A stretch of DNA of 56,116 nucleotides from an uncultured Clostridia bacterium. Its GTDB lineage: Bacteria > Bacillota > Clostridia > TANB77 > CAG-508. Positions 1-8,788 of the stretch are shown piece after piece. The notes below the pieces were generated by a model. The model searched no databases. It saw only the letters and a program-made list of their open reading frames with translations, and was not told the origin of the DNA. Position 1 is the first letter of the stretch. Every line of letters starts with the position of its first letter. The stretch lies in NCBI GenBank assembly GCA_944388045.1, contig CALXHG010000011.1:1-56116 (forward strand). The letters run 5' to 3'. Both the position numbers and the translations under genes were made by a program.

Positions 1-77
1 TGGCGACCTGGAACGGGCTCGAACCGTCGACCTCTAGCGTGACAGGCTAGCGTTCTAACCAACTGAACTACCAGGCC
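1..77 (-). tRNA. tRNA-Asp(GTC)
   Basis: Read on the minus strand this is a full cloverleaf: acceptor stem GGCCTGG/CCAGGTC, D arm with GTTGGTTAGA, anticodon loop CTGTCAC with anticodon GTC, T arm with GGTTCGAGCC and an encoded CCA at the very edge of the window. It lies 7 bp downstream of tRNA-Val and is probably cotranscribed with it. Confidence 0.97.
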
Positions 78-84
78 ATAAATA

Positions 85-160
85 TGGTGGTCGCTATAGG
101 GCTCGAACCTATGACCCTCTGCTTGTAAGGCAGATGCTCTCCCAGCTGAGCTAAGCGACC
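85..160 (-). tRNA. tRNA-Val(TAC)
   Basis: Minus-strand cloverleaf with acceptor stem GGTCGCT/AGCGACC, anticodon loop CTTACAA (anticodon TAC), T-loop GGTTCGAGCC and encoded CCA. A strong promoter sits about 20 bp upstream at 180-208. It is the first gene of a tRNA pair with tRNA-Asp. Confidence 0.97.
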
Positions 161-179
161 ATGTCTTTCGACAATGATA

Positions 180-208
180 AGTATACTATGTTTTAAAATA
201 AATGTCAA
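180..208 (-). promoter_or_regulatory. Promoter of the tRNA-Val/tRNA-Asp pair
   Basis: On the minus strand TTGACA (208-203) and TATACT (185-180) are separated by 17 bp. This is a near-consensus sigma-A promoter about 20 bp before the mature tRNA-Val 5' end. Confidence 0.8.
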
Positions 209-250
209 TACTTTTTTAGAAATTTTTTCATAAATTTATTAAAATTAGAA

Positions 251-276
251 AAACGACACTTTTATTATGTGTCGTT
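251..276 (-). terminator. Terminator of the M15 peptidase gene
   Basis: The minus strand reads ACGACAC-loop-GTGTCGT followed by TTTTTC. The stem overlaps the end of the peptidase reading frame (stop at 275-277), so it is a compact intrinsic terminator. Confidence 0.7.
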
Positions 277-698
277 AATTAATAGTTGTACTTGTTGCAC
301 CACTACCTACTACATTTTCCTGTAAAGATCTCCATGTGTTACAACCTATAATTCCATCTGAAACTAATCCTCTAGATGATTGATATCTTTTAACTGCTGT
401 AAATGTTTGCCCTCCAAATACCCCATCTAATCCTCCTGTTGGATAGCCTAATGTATTTAAATCGTCTTGAGCTATACATACATAATTTCCTCTTGAACCT
501 TGTTTTATTAAAGGATATCCTCCTGTAGAACATGCTGGATTTCCAAATCTTCTATCAAAATGTACCCAAGTTGGTGATAATGACACTGGTTCAACATATG
601 TCCATAATCCGGAACTTCTAGCAATGTTTCTTAGAACTGTTCTTTGTTCATTAGTCAATGTTTGACCAACATCAAATGCTGTTCCGAGCATAATGTTG
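275..698 (-). pseudogene. M15-type peptidase, 3' half (catalytic end plus peptidoglycan-binding domain), separated from its 5' half by the island
   Basis: The frame beginning at GTAFDVG carries the second half of the M15 zinc-peptidase motif SxHxxGxAxD, then WVHFD (the last zinc-ligand region). About 60 residues of peptidoglycan-binding fold follow (LIKQGSRGNYV, LDGVFGGQT, DGIIGCNTW). The first half of the motif, SQH, lies immediately upstream in another frame: CAA CAT TAT GCT then C then GGA ACA. The extra C gives a zero-frame CGG codon (683-686). No start or ribosome site precedes it. The matching 5' half, ending in the same CAACATTATGCT, is at 17328-17597. Joined at that repeat and shifted +1 at CGGA, the two make a 226-aa peptidase. 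In the present arrangement the gene is broken. The likely role, cell-wall peptide cleavage outside the cell, is inferred from the family. Confidence 0.85.
687..698 (-). repeat. Attachment-site core, downstream copy
   Basis: Minus-strand CAACATTATGCT, identical to 17339-17328. It is followed directly by CGGAACAGC of the peptidase 3' half. On its island side the sequence CAACTGTATAGCAC forms a loose inverted match with the island side of the other copy, as expected for arms of a serine-integrase attP. Confidence 0.75.
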
Positions 699-739
699 TG
701 ATTGTGCTATACAGTTGATACAAATATTAATTATATTTT

Positions 740-2332
740 TTAACTGCCAAATCCAATTTTTCGTCTTTCAATTTCATTGTATGAAATAGTATTAATTGCA
801 TTTTCAATATCTTTTTTTGTTATTGTATTTATTGCTTTACTATTAGTTTGTATAACTCTATCTGCTTGTTCAAATTTAACTTTTTCAAATAAGTTTCTTA
901 CATATCTTCCGTTTCCAAAATTATTTTCATTTTTAGCTTTTTTAAAATTATTAATTAACGTTTCTTTACAATTATTAGATAATTTATATCTTTCTTTTTT
1001 GCATAATCCATCAAATATCTCTAATAATTCGCTTTCATTATAATCAGGAAAATTAATTGTAAATTGTATTCTACTTGCAAATCCTGGATTAAGTTGGATT
1101 AAATTTTTCATCTCATCAGTATAACCAGCTAAAATGATACAAACTTCATTTCTATGGTCTTCCATTTCTTTTATAAGTGTTGCTATTGCTTCATCTTCAA
1201 ATCCACCTCTTCTATCAGCAACTAAGCTATATGCTTCATCAATAAATAATACTCCACCAATTGCCTTTTCAACTGTGTCATGTACTTTTTGAGCTGTCCA
1301 TCCTACAAATTTATCAACTAAATCTCTACCATGAATTTCAACAAAATCGCCACTTCCACTTAATATATTTTCCTCTTCAAATATTTTTCCAATAACTCTT
1401 GCTATACTTGTTTTTCCTGTACCTGGATTACCAGTAAAGCACATATGTAATGAAGGCATTCGGCCTCTTTCTTTATTTAATTTTACATAGTTAAGAATCT
1501 TTTCCATTTGTTTTTTTATTTCATTAAGACCAACTAATTCATTTAACTCTTTTTTAGAATTTTTCTCTTCCTGCTTTTTATTATTTCTTTCATTTCTTTT
1601 AATTTTTGTATTTTTTGAATAAAATTCTTTGTTCTTTTTTAGCATTTGTTTATCAACAAAATTTAGATTTTTAGTTTTGCATTCTATTAATAATTTTATT
1701 ATCATATTTTTTAAAATCCAAAAAGGAACATCTGCATAATCTTTAATATCTTGTTTTTTATATTTTATATTGTGTTCATCGAAAGAATTTCTACAATACA
1801 TTATTTTATCATCTAAAGAAATCTTATCTATTGTCATTCTAAAAGAAGCTAGTTTTCCAAGTTCTCCATCTGTCTCACCCTCGCAATAATTTGTATCTTC
1901 AAAAATAAAAATTTTATCTTTAAACTGATTTATAATTCTATTTAAATTATCTAACTCATCATTATAATTAATTCTTAATTTTCTATCATTAATAACTATT
2001 ATTGAATCATCTATTCCAGTAATTTTGTCAAGTGCACATTCTCTTCTACTATTGATGATTTTATCAAGATAACAAATCCTATCGTTTTTGACAATATTGT
2101 ACTTCACAAAAATTTTAGAACATACTTTTAATAAATCATTTAATAAATTATAAGAAGATTTATTCCTTACGATTATATTGTAGTTTCCAAAATCCAATTC
2201 ATTATTTTGTTTTAACTTGATATAAAGTATTATATCTCTTAATACTTCTTTATTTTGAACTACCCCACACAAGTTATCTAATTCATTTAGGATTTTTTCA
2301 TCTTCTGCATCTAACTTATAATTACTTAACAT
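740..2332 (-). CDS. AAA+ ATPase, SpoVK/CbbX-type
   Basis: 530 aa. The C-terminal half is an AAA+ module of the CbbX/SpoVK/EccA type: LVGLNEIK box at about residue 266, Walker A GNPGTGKTS near 300, Walker B VLFIDEAYSL near 360, sensor-1 region IILAGY near 400 and an arginine-finger region PGFASR. The first 260 residues are lysine- and asparagine-rich and I do not recognise them. Such ATPases remodel protein partners using ATP, and the distinctive N-terminus probably defines the client. The gene has a strong ribosome site (GGGAGGAG) and is separated from the upstream DnaA-like gene by a good terminator, so it may have its own promoter or depend on readthrough. It is the last gene of the island, only 42 bp from the attachment core. 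It is too unlike SpoVK at the N-terminus to be given that name. Confidence 0.9.
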   Translation of the reverse strand: MLSNYKLDAEDEKILNELDNLCGVVQNKEVLRDIILYIKLKQNNELDFGNYNIIVRNKSSYNLLNDLLKVCSKIFVKYNIVKNDRICYLDKIINSRRECALDKITGIDDSIIVINDRKLRINYNDELDNLNRIINQFKDKIFIFEDTNYCEGETDGELGKLASFRMTIDKISLDDKIMYCRNSFDEHNIKYKKQDIKDYADVPFWILKNMIIKLLIECKTKNLNFVDKQMLKKNKEFYSKNTKIKRNERNNKKQEEKNSKKELNELVGLNEIKKQMEKILNYVKLNKERGRMPSLHMCFTGNPGTGKTSIARVIGKIFEEENILSGSGDFVEIHGRDLVDKFVGWTAQKVHDTVEKAIGGVLFIDEAYSLVADRRGGFEDEAIATLIKEMEDHRNEVCIILAGYTDEMKNLIQLNPGFASRIQFTINFPDYNESELLEIFDGLCKKERYKLSNNCKETLINNFKKAKNENNFGNGRYVRNLFEKVKFEQADRVIQTNSKAINTITKKDIENAINTISYNEIERRKIGFGS

Positions 2333-2350
2333 AGTTTTTCTCCTCCCAAC

Positions 2351-2399
2351 AAAAAAAACTCATTATCAATGCATTTATTATACATTAACATAATGAGTT
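2351..2399 (-). terminator. Intrinsic terminator between the DnaA-like and AAA+ genes
   Basis: Minus-strand stem AACTCATTAT / ATAATGAGTT with a 23-nt loop, followed by eight T. It lies directly after the DnaA-like gene and before the ribosome site of the AAA+ gene. Confidence 0.8.
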
Positions 2400-2414
2400 A
2401 TAAAATATATATGG

Positions 2415-3347
2415 TCACATAATGTCGTTTATTGAAACAAACAATCCGCTAAATAGTATATTTTTTATATCTTGATTTTCAAAATATATTTTTGATGGTT
2501 CTATATCACAAGATAATATAATTTGAATCTTTTTATTACATAAAGACTTCATTATAAAAGCAAGTTCTTCTTCTATTCTAGTTTTTCCAAATAAAAATTG
2601 TATATCTTCAATTATCAAAATATCTATATTGTTAAATTTTTCTCTAAATTTTTCTTTTTCATCTTTCTTTAATGCAATAACTAATTGTCTGATAAATTCT
2701 TCAGAAGATAGATGCGTAATCCTTATCTTAGAATTATTTAATAATATTTTATTTTTTATTGCATTTATTAGATGTGTCTTGCCAGTTCCATTAGGTCCAT
2801 AGATAAAAAAAGGATTATAAGTATCTCCATAATTTTCACATATAGCAAGTGCAGCATTATATGCAAATGAATTATTATCATTAACTATAAAATTTTCAAA
2901 TGTATATTCTTTAGTATTTGTTGTATTTTGATTATTTTTTCTTTTTGGTTCATAATATTTAATTCTCAAATTCTCTCCATTTGCGTATCTATATTCTAAC
3001 TCTATATTTAATAAATTTCCATTTATATTATAATTATAAATTTTGTGAGTTGGTTCTATGTATTTATCTTTTTCTTCATCCTCTAAATTATTAAATTTTT
3101 CAATATAATCCAAATCTAACTCTGTTACTGTAAAAGAATATTCAAGTTCTTCGTTTTCGGCATTCTCACCAAAGCTTAAATCATTTTCTGTTTTTAAATT
3201 AAGAAATTTTAGTCTTTCTTTCATCCACGCTTTTCCTTCTTTAACTGCTTTATCTAAAGAAGAATAAACTTCTGAATAAAAACTGTTTCGTTCTATTAAC
3301 TCTCCATATTTGTTACTATTTGCTGAAACTTTTAAAAGATAAATCAT
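2415..3347 (-). CDS. DnaA-like AAA+ ATPase lacking the DNA-binding domain
   Basis: 310 aa from the ATG preceded by GGGAG; a longer TTG start at 3401 has no good ribosome site. Residues about 150-310 match the ATPase domain of DnaA: YTFENFIV, then NPFFIYGPNGTGKTHLINAI (Walker A), then ILIIEDIQFLFGK (Walker B, very DnaA-like) and LSCDIEP (sensor 1). The protein stops where DnaA domain III ends, so the helix-turn-helix domain IV that binds DnaA boxes is absent. The first 150 residues do not resemble DnaA domains I and II. It may be a Hda/DnaC-like regulator or loader, or a repurposed sensor ATPase in the island. It forms a likely transcription unit with the upstream ADP-ribosylglycohydrolase (gap 87 bp). 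Confidence 0.85.
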   Translation of the reverse strand: MIYLLKVSANSNKYGELIERNSFYSEVYSSLDKAVKEGKAWMKERLKFLNLKTENDLSFGENAENEELEYSFTVTELDLDYIEKFNNLEDEEKDKYIEPTHKIYNYNINGNLLNIELEYRYANGENLRIKYYEPKRKNNQNTTNTKEYTFENFIVNDNNSFAYNAALAICENYGDTYNPFFIYGPNGTGKTHLINAIKNKILLNNSKIRITHLSSEEFIRQLVIALKKDEKEKFREKFNNIDILIIEDIQFLFGKTRIEEELAFIMKSLCNKKIQIILSCDIEPSKIYFENQDIKNILFSGLFVSINDIM

Positions 3348-3434
3348 ATCATCACTCCCAATTATCTGTTTGAATTCACATAGTTGTTTAATTTTTTTCA
3401 ATTTTCTGTTTTTTTCATATATTAGACTATATTT

Positions 3435-4625
3435 TTATAACTTTTTTAATATATTATCAAATATTTTATATAATTCATTATCGAATTGATCACAGAGTTT
3501 TTCTATATAATCATATTTTATTAAAGTGTTTCTCCAATTCTCGTTTATGCTTTCAATTCCATAATGTATACCCAGTAAACCACCTGTAATTGCAGCAATA
3601 GTATCAGTATCACCACCTAAGTTAACTGATTTTAATACAGTTTCATTGTAATTTTTGCTATTTAAAAAGCACCAGAATACAGCTTCTAGTGTATCTACTA
3701 TGTAACCTGTTGTTCTTATGTTTTCTTCTAATTCTTCTTTAATATTACCTTTTAAAATTCTATCATATTTTTTTATTGATTCTCTACTAAAAAATGAATA
3801 GTCTAAATTTTTAATATATTCATATGATAAATCTTTTAATTTTCCCTGTATTATCTCTATTGCAAACATTACAAATATATAACAACCTAATATGTTTATT
3901 TCATTAGCATTTGTAATTGGTAATATATCTTTAATATAATTATATATGATTTCACAATAATTTTCTTTAAGACAATCATTAAGTTTTTCAAAATATATAT
4001 AATATGCTATAGGTAGCATTTTCATTAGCAAAACATTTTCATTATTCATTTCTCCTAATTGTTCATATTTTTTTGAATTGTTTATATTGACATTTGTATC
4101 AATTTTTTCCTTTTTTATAATTGAATACATAGTAGCTAAGGTCATTGAAGTATTCTGTGACCATGTGCCATTTCCTATCATATCAGTTATAGGTGTTTTT
4201 TTTAGTTCTTCACGAGTTTTAAATTTTGCTGAAACTCCTAAAGCATCTCCTATTGCAAATCCAATTATTCCATCTCTTACTTTATTAAGATTATCTTTTC
4301 TTTTTGTTTTTATATAATCATCATGACATTCTTTTATTTGCTTTTTTATTTGTTCTATATTTTTATAAAAATTGTTATCTATTATATAAAATAACATCCA
4401 CCCCTTTAAAGCTGATATATATATATCCTCTAAATCCTCTCTTTTTTCCTTGTCCTTTGGCAATTTTATAAATGAAACTAAATTTGATGCAATAACCTCT
4501 TCTTCATTTTCTGCTTTTATTAAATTAACATCAATGTTTAATTCTAAAAAAATATTTTTTATCAAATTTCTTTCTTCTTCGTTTACATTGTACAATACAA
4601 CTCTTTCTTTAATATCCTTTTCCAT
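3435..4625 (-). CDS. ADP-ribosylglycohydrolase family protein (DraG/ARH-like)
   Basis: 396 aa from the ATG with AGGA about 10 nt upstream. The first 130 residues are an unrecognised acidic region. The rest is an ADP-ribosylglycohydrolase fold: GIIGFAIGDALGVSAKF near residue 132 (family GxxxGDALG motif), GNGTWSQNTSMTLATM (here SQNTSM replaces the usual TDDT metal ligands), and VNLGGDTDTIAAITGGLLG near 340 (second metal-binding motif, intact). The family removes ADP-ribose from protein or nucleic acid using a dinuclear magnesium centre. Because the first metal motif is altered, activity is uncertain and it may be an ADP-ribose binder. A macro-domain protein lies three genes upstream, so the island carries two ADP-ribose-directed proteins. 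Confidence 0.88.
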   Translation of the reverse strand: MEKDIKERVVLYNVNEEERNLIKNIFLELNIDVNLIKAENEEEVIASNLVSFIKLPKDKEKREDLEDIYISALKGWMLFYIIDNNFYKNIEQIKKQIKECHDDYIKTKRKDNLNKVRDGIIGFAIGDALGVSAKFKTREELKKTPITDMIGNGTWSQNTSMTLATMYSIIKKEKIDTNVNINNSKKYEQLGEMNNENVLLMKMLPIAYYIYFEKLNDCLKENYCEIIYNYIKDILPITNANEINILGCYIFVMFAIEIIQGKLKDLSYEYIKNLDYSFFSRESIKKYDRILKGNIKEELEENIRTTGYIVDTLEAVFWCFLNSKNYNETVLKSVNLGGDTDTIAAITGGLLGIHYGIESINENWRNTLIKYDYIEKLCDQFDNELYKIFDNILKKL

Positions 4626-4649
4626 ATACAACTTTTCCTTTATTTATTT

Positions 4650-4792
4650 CTAACCTTACTAATAGCATTTATAAATTTTAGCTCCATCTCTTTATCTACA
4701 ATATGATAAAGCATTTATAAAATCCAAGCAATACTTATCATTACACATTCTAATAATCCTCATTAAAATCGTTACATTTTAATTTTTTTAAT
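4650..4792 (-). pseudogene. Remnant resembling the C-terminal tail of the adjacent nuclease gene
   Basis: The 190-bp gap below the nuclease stop encodes, in two frames, CNDKYCLDFINAL and then IVDKEMELKFINAIS. These echo CKNDKYYIDFTNAL and KDEELERRF at the end of the neighbouring nuclease. Stops and a frame change make it non-coding. It looks like the leftover 3' end of a second, deleted paralogue. Confidence 0.5.
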
Positions 4793-4814
4793 TCCTTTCT
4801 TTAAAGTATTTTTT

Positions 4815-6170
4815 CTACTTATTGCTATCCTTTATTTTTAATACAAATCTTCTTTCTAATTCCTCATCTTTTGCAAAAGTATGTTTATATAAGGCATTTG
4901 TAAAATCAATATAATATTTATCGTTTTTACAAATATCTTTTTCTTCTTTACTGCTAAAAAATTCATATAGTTTTTTATAAGTTATAATTCTATAATTTAA
5001 TCCATATTTATATTTTATTTTGACTCTTTCTACTAATTCTCTATTATAGTTCGGTACAAAGATATAACAATATATTGCTTTGTTTTTATCATATTTTTCT
5101 TTGTACCATTCAGCATAGTTATAATAATTATCTAGTTGTGAAATTTTTTTGTCAGTAGATAATCCATTTATACCAGACTTAATTTTATTTTCAATAACTA
5201 TAATACTATTATTTGTTTCAATCCATAAATCAACATGTTTTCTTCTAATTTCGCTAATATTTTTATCTTCATTTGTTTTTTCATTTTGTTTATAATCTAA
5301 TTGAGTCTTTTCTTTTTCTATTTTTATAACTTTTTCGTTTAATCCTATAACTGATTTTATAAATTTATTTGCTAATAGTGGATTTTCCTTTAAAAAATAA
5401 AAAAACATATTAGTAAATATAGTTTCTTCATCTTCTTTACTTATTACTTTTAAAAAATTCAAATTTGCCACATCTTCAGAAAATTTATTTAAGTTTATTT
5501 TCTGTGTTTCATCTTGATTTTTCCATAGATTTTTATTTTGTATAACATTTTTTACTAATTCATCATATATATTAGCATTAATTATATTAGAAATTTTACC
5601 TTTAGACCTTTGCACATTTATATTAATATGTATATTATTTTGTTTATCTATAAACAAGTTTTTTATATCTTCTTGAATAATAAACAATCTCCTTTTTGGT
5701 TTTATTATTCTTTTGGCTTTAAATGTATAGTATAATGCTCTATTATCTTCAAAATTATCCTTCATTATTTCGTTCAATAACTTTCCACCATATTTAATAT
5801 TGTTATTTTTAATATATTCTATTTGTTCATTATGTGAATCTATATTACCATTATTACCACCAAAATACAGTTGTTCAGATTCTTCTATTAATGATAAAAT
5901 TTCAAATCTATCATTTGTTAATGGTCCTATATTAATAATATATTTTACTTTATTATTTAATTTTTTACTTATACCACCATAAGGAAGTATATAAATATAT
6001 TCTTCTCCATTATCTGTTTTAAAACAGTTAATTATCTCATGACCTATATTATTTTCATTGAATGATCCTGTAAACATTTTATTAAATAATATAAATTCTT
6101 CATTCTTTTTGTTCATATAAGATTTTTCTAAAATAAATTCATCTTTTTTTATTTTTTTCTTGTTCTCCAT
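4815..6170 (-). CDS. PD-(D/E)XK superfamily nuclease-like protein
   Basis: 451 aa. Residues about 310-410 show a PD-(D/E)XK core: RKHVDLWIE (Asp) followed by IIVIENKIKSG (E-x-K), then QLDNYYNYA and a YIFVPNY strand, the usual order in the PDDEXK_4 group. The first 300 residues are not recognised and may form a recognition domain. Such proteins usually cut DNA and are frequent in defence islands. The C-terminus is lysine-rich, and a degraded second copy of it follows the stop. The gene lies 46 bp downstream of the macro-domain gene and is likely cotranscribed. Specificity cannot be inferred. Confidence 0.8.
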   Translation of the reverse strand: MENKKKIKKDEFILEKSYMNKKNEEFILFNKMFTGSFNENNIGHEIINCFKTDNGEEYIYILPYGGISKKLNNKVKYIINIGPLTNDRFEILSLIEESEQLYFGGNNGNIDSHNEQIEYIKNNNIKYGGKLLNEIMKDNFEDNRALYYTFKAKRIIKPKRRLFIIQEDIKNLFIDKQNNIHININVQRSKGKISNIINANIYDELVKNVIQNKNLWKNQDETQKINLNKFSEDVANLNFLKVISKEDEETIFTNMFFYFLKENPLLANKFIKSVIGLNEKVIKIEKEKTQLDYKQNEKTNEDKNISEIRRKHVDLWIETNNSIIVIENKIKSGINGLSTDKKISQLDNYYNYAEWYKEKYDKNKAIYCYIFVPNYNRELVERVKIKYKYGLNYRIITYKKLYEFFSSKEEKDICKNDKYYIDFTNALYKHTFAKDEELERRFVLKIKDSNK

Positions 6171-6216
6171 TATAACATTCCTCCAAATTATAATTCTTTA
6201 TTTCGTATATTAATTT

Positions 6217-6729
6217 CTAGTTTTTTGTTAAATACTTCAAATATATTTCTTTTGTCTTGTCATCTATTAAATCAAAAATAATATCTATGTCGTTATTTTT
6301 AGTAAAATCTTCTAACAAATTTATTACCATTTTTGCAACATCTTCATGTTGATATCCATGAACACCTGTCCCCAACGATGGTATTATTACACTCTTATAT
6401 TGTTCTTCTTTTATTCTATTAAATAATTTAATATAAGACTCTTTTAATTTTTCTATTGGTTCTTTTTCTTCGTAATACCTTGGACAATATATGTGTATTA
6501 TTTCTTTTAATAATCTAAATCCTGCTGTAATTCTTATTTCATTAACTTGCATTTCTGTTAGCCATTTACTATGACAATATGTTTCTAATAGATCTACTCC
6601 TGCTGCTTTATAAATCGCTCCACAAACTCCGCTTCCATAATCCATATATTTATTTGTCGAATTAACAATTGCTTCCACTTTTTCCGCATTTTTTATTATA
6701 TCCCCACTTACTATAACTAAATTTCCCAT
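6217..6729 (-). CDS. Macro-domain (ADP-ribose-binding) protein
   Basis: 170 aa, a single macro domain: VIVSGDII at the N-terminus, EAIVNSTNKYMDYGSGVCGAI (the Asn and Gly-rich ribose loop), and IIPSLGTGVHGYQHEDVA near residue 115 (phosphate loop). Macro domains bind ADP-ribose, and many remove it from proteins or DNA. Ribosome site AAAGGA lies 8 nt before ATG. It sits between the WYL regulator (12 bp upstream) and the nuclease (46 bp downstream), so the three are probably one operon. No DarT-like ADP-ribosyltransferase is visible nearby, so this is not an obvious DarTG pair. Confidence 0.9.
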   Translation of the reverse strand: MGNLVIVSGDIIKNAEKVEAIVNSTNKYMDYGSGVCGAIYKAAGVDLLETYCHSKWLTEMQVNEIRITAGFRLLKEIIHIYCPRYYEEKEPIEKLKESYIKLFNRIKEEQYKSVIIPSLGTGVHGYQHEDVAKMVINLLEDFTKNNDIDIIFDLIDDKTKEIYLKYLTKN

Positions 6730-6741
6730 CTTAATTTTCCT

Positions 6742-7731
6742 TTACTTTGAATATTTTTTTTCAGCCTTTTTTATAATTTCTTTCATTTCAGTTCTTAAAC
6801 TTTCTGGTTTTAATACTTCTACACAATCAATATTTCTCATTGCCCACATTTTAAATCCCATAGGATTTGCATCAACCTTTAATATAAAAGTATGATTATC
6901 ATTTTTTATAATTGTTATGTTTCTACCAAATTGATCAAATATTGTATCTAACAAGAAATTAGAACATATACATTCTATCTCTTTCTTGTCTCCTCCAAAA
7001 ACTTCTACACTTGATTCAGCAAAACTTCTAATTTCTTTTTCTGTTTTTTTAATTGTAATTTTTTCTTCTAATATCTTAAGATTTTTTATTCTATCTATTC
7101 TATAATGATAAAATCCAGCTTGTCCTTCTTTTATTGCAATTAAATAAAATTGTTGTTTATCATATACTATTGCATAAGGAGAAACCTTTGGATTACTAAC
7201 TATAACTTTTTCTAGTTTTCTATCCATACCATATTTCCAATATTCAAACTTAATCTTTTTTGAAACATTTATAGCTTCTGAAATATCTTCTATATTTTTT
7301 ATTACTTCCATATTATCTGTTTTAGTGTCATTAGAATATATTTTATAATTTTTCAACTTTTCATTTTCATATACATTCTGCATATTTTTGCATTTAGTTA
7401 TAATTTCTTTTGCTACAGAAGGCACTATATAATTTGCATAACTAAATGTATCTATAATTGCCCTTATTTCTCCTGGCTCAAAGTCTGTATCAGGATCTCT
7501 ATTTATGTAATAACCTTTTTTATTTTCTTCTCTTGTACTAATATCATAATCCAATTTGTATTTTAACAAGTTAATATTTCTTCTTATTGTCCTTTCATCT
7601 ATTTCTACATTATAAATTTCTTTTATTTTTCTCTTTATTTCAGCTACACTTAACATATGTTCTTCATCACTATATTTTTTTAATATATTTAAAATATATA
7701 ATACATTTCCGTTTTTTTCATATAATTCCAT
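6742..7731 (-). CDS. WYL-domain transcriptional regulator
   Basis: 329 aa. The N-terminus is a winged helix-turn-helix (EEHMLSVAEIKRKIKEIY ... IDERTIRRNINLLK). Residues about 150-225 are a WYL-type ligand-sensing domain (SPYAIVYDKQQFYLIAI ... FYHYRIDRIKNLKIL), followed by a WCX-like C-terminal region. Regulators of this type often control defence and DNA-damage genes by sensing nucleic acid or nucleotide ligands. Strong ribosome site GAGGAG. It is likely the first gene of the operon with macro-domain and nuclease genes and may control it. Confidence 0.92.
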   Translation of the reverse strand: MELYEKNGNVLYILNILKKYSDEEHMLSVAEIKRKIKEIYNVEIDERTIRRNINLLKYKLDYDISTREENKKGYYINRDPDTDFEPGEIRAIIDTFSYANYIVPSVAKEIITKCKNMQNVYENEKLKNYKIYSNDTKTDNMEVIKNIEDISEAINVSKKIKFEYWKYGMDRKLEKVIVSNPKVSPYAIVYDKQQFYLIAIKEGQAGFYHYRIDRIKNLKILEEKITIKKTEKEIRSFAESSVEVFGGDKKEIECICSNFLLDTIFDQFGRNITIIKNDNHTFILKVDANPMGFKMWAMRNIDCVEVLKPESLRTEMKEIIKKAEKKYSK

Positions 7732-7851
7732 TATTCTCTCCTCTTATTTTTGTTTTTTATATTTTTAAGAACCTTTTTCCATTTGTAAGTATATAATAAA
7801 TTTTATTTTTTTGTATATCAATATTTTTAAATTTTTTATTTTTAATTAATT

Positions 7852-8709
7852 TCATAAATTTAGTATTTCTTCATAAGGATAATTTTTATCCTTGCTTAAA
7901 AGTTGTTTTAATTTACTATCTATGTCATCAATTATTTCTTCTTCTAAATTACAATTAAATTCTTTTAGATTCTCTTTTAATATTGATCTTTCTTTATTAA
8001 ATATTTCATATTCTTTTAAATAGTCTTTGTCTACTAATGTTAAACCTACTTTAAAATTTTTATTTACAAATTTTTCTATTGCAGAACACATCATATTGCA
8101 ACATGGCTCATTCTTTTCAATTTCTATATATTCATATAGCTTTTTATAAAGTTCTTTATTTGTGTCTGCAAGTTTTCTATACTTCAATATTTCCTTCCAG
8201 TTACTACTACCACCATAAAATCCAAATGCACTAAAAAATGTTACATCTTTTTCTAATTTACCTTTTGTTATTTCAAATAATATTTTTAGTCTTAGTTCTT
8301 CGATTTTACTATTATCTATAAATAAAATTTGATCATATCCAAAAGTTGTTATCGGTTTTGAATATTCTAAATTAATATTTTCGTTTTTAGCTTCATATTC
8401 TAATTGATATTTTTCTTTACTAAAATCTCTCCATTCGTTTTCATTATTTCGAGTATATATTTTATCAAATAAGTTTTTAAATTCAGGCTTTAATTTAAAA
8501 AATCGTTGTACCCATTCTCCACGTGCTGTTGTGCATAAAATAATATCAATACCTTGCTTTTTCACTTCTTTTAACTTATATATTAGTAAATCTAAATTAG
8601 GTCTTAATATCATTGTATATTTATCTCCCAGATCATATATACCTTGAAATATACCATGTTCTAATGTTTTGTCCATATCTAATATAATAGCTTTACTTCT
8701 ATTTTCCAT
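7852..8709 (-). CDS. HAD-family phosphatase, FCP1/NLI-interacting-factor-like
   Basis: 285 aa. Residues 8-17 give the HAD nucleophile motif (IILDMDKTLE, DxDxT type), then LRPNLDLLIYKLK, LCTTARGEW (motif II), and ILFIDNSKIEELR (motif III/IV, with Asn in place of the usual second Asp). This pattern is typical of small CTD-phosphatase-like or NIF-domain proteins. The C-terminal 100 residues contain CCNMMC, which could bind metal or be structural. The physiological substrate is unknown. It is separated from the WYL gene by about 120 bp of AT-rich DNA. Confidence 0.8.
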   Translation of the reverse strand: MENRSKAIILDMDKTLEHGIFQGIYDLGDKYTMILRPNLDLLIYKLKEVKKQGIDIILCTTARGEWVQRFFKLKPEFKNLFDKIYTRNNENEWRDFSKEKYQLEYEAKNENINLEYSKPITTFGYDQILFIDNSKIEELRLKILFEITKGKLEKDVTFFSAFGFYGGSSNWKEILKYRKLADTNKELYKKLYEYIEIEKNEPCCNMMCSAIEKFVNKNFKVGLTLVDKDYLKEYEIFNKERSILKENLKEFNCNLEEEIIDDIDSKLKQLLSKDKNYPYEEILNL

Positions 8710-8788
8710 TATTTCATATCTCCTACTATATTTTTTCTTATCTAAGAATCAATCATTGAAGCCTCTATTGTTCCATCATTATTTATAG

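Noticed and set aside
6217..6729. DarTG toxin-antitoxin system
   Set aside because: The macro domain is present, but no DarT-type ADP-ribosyltransferase was found next to it.
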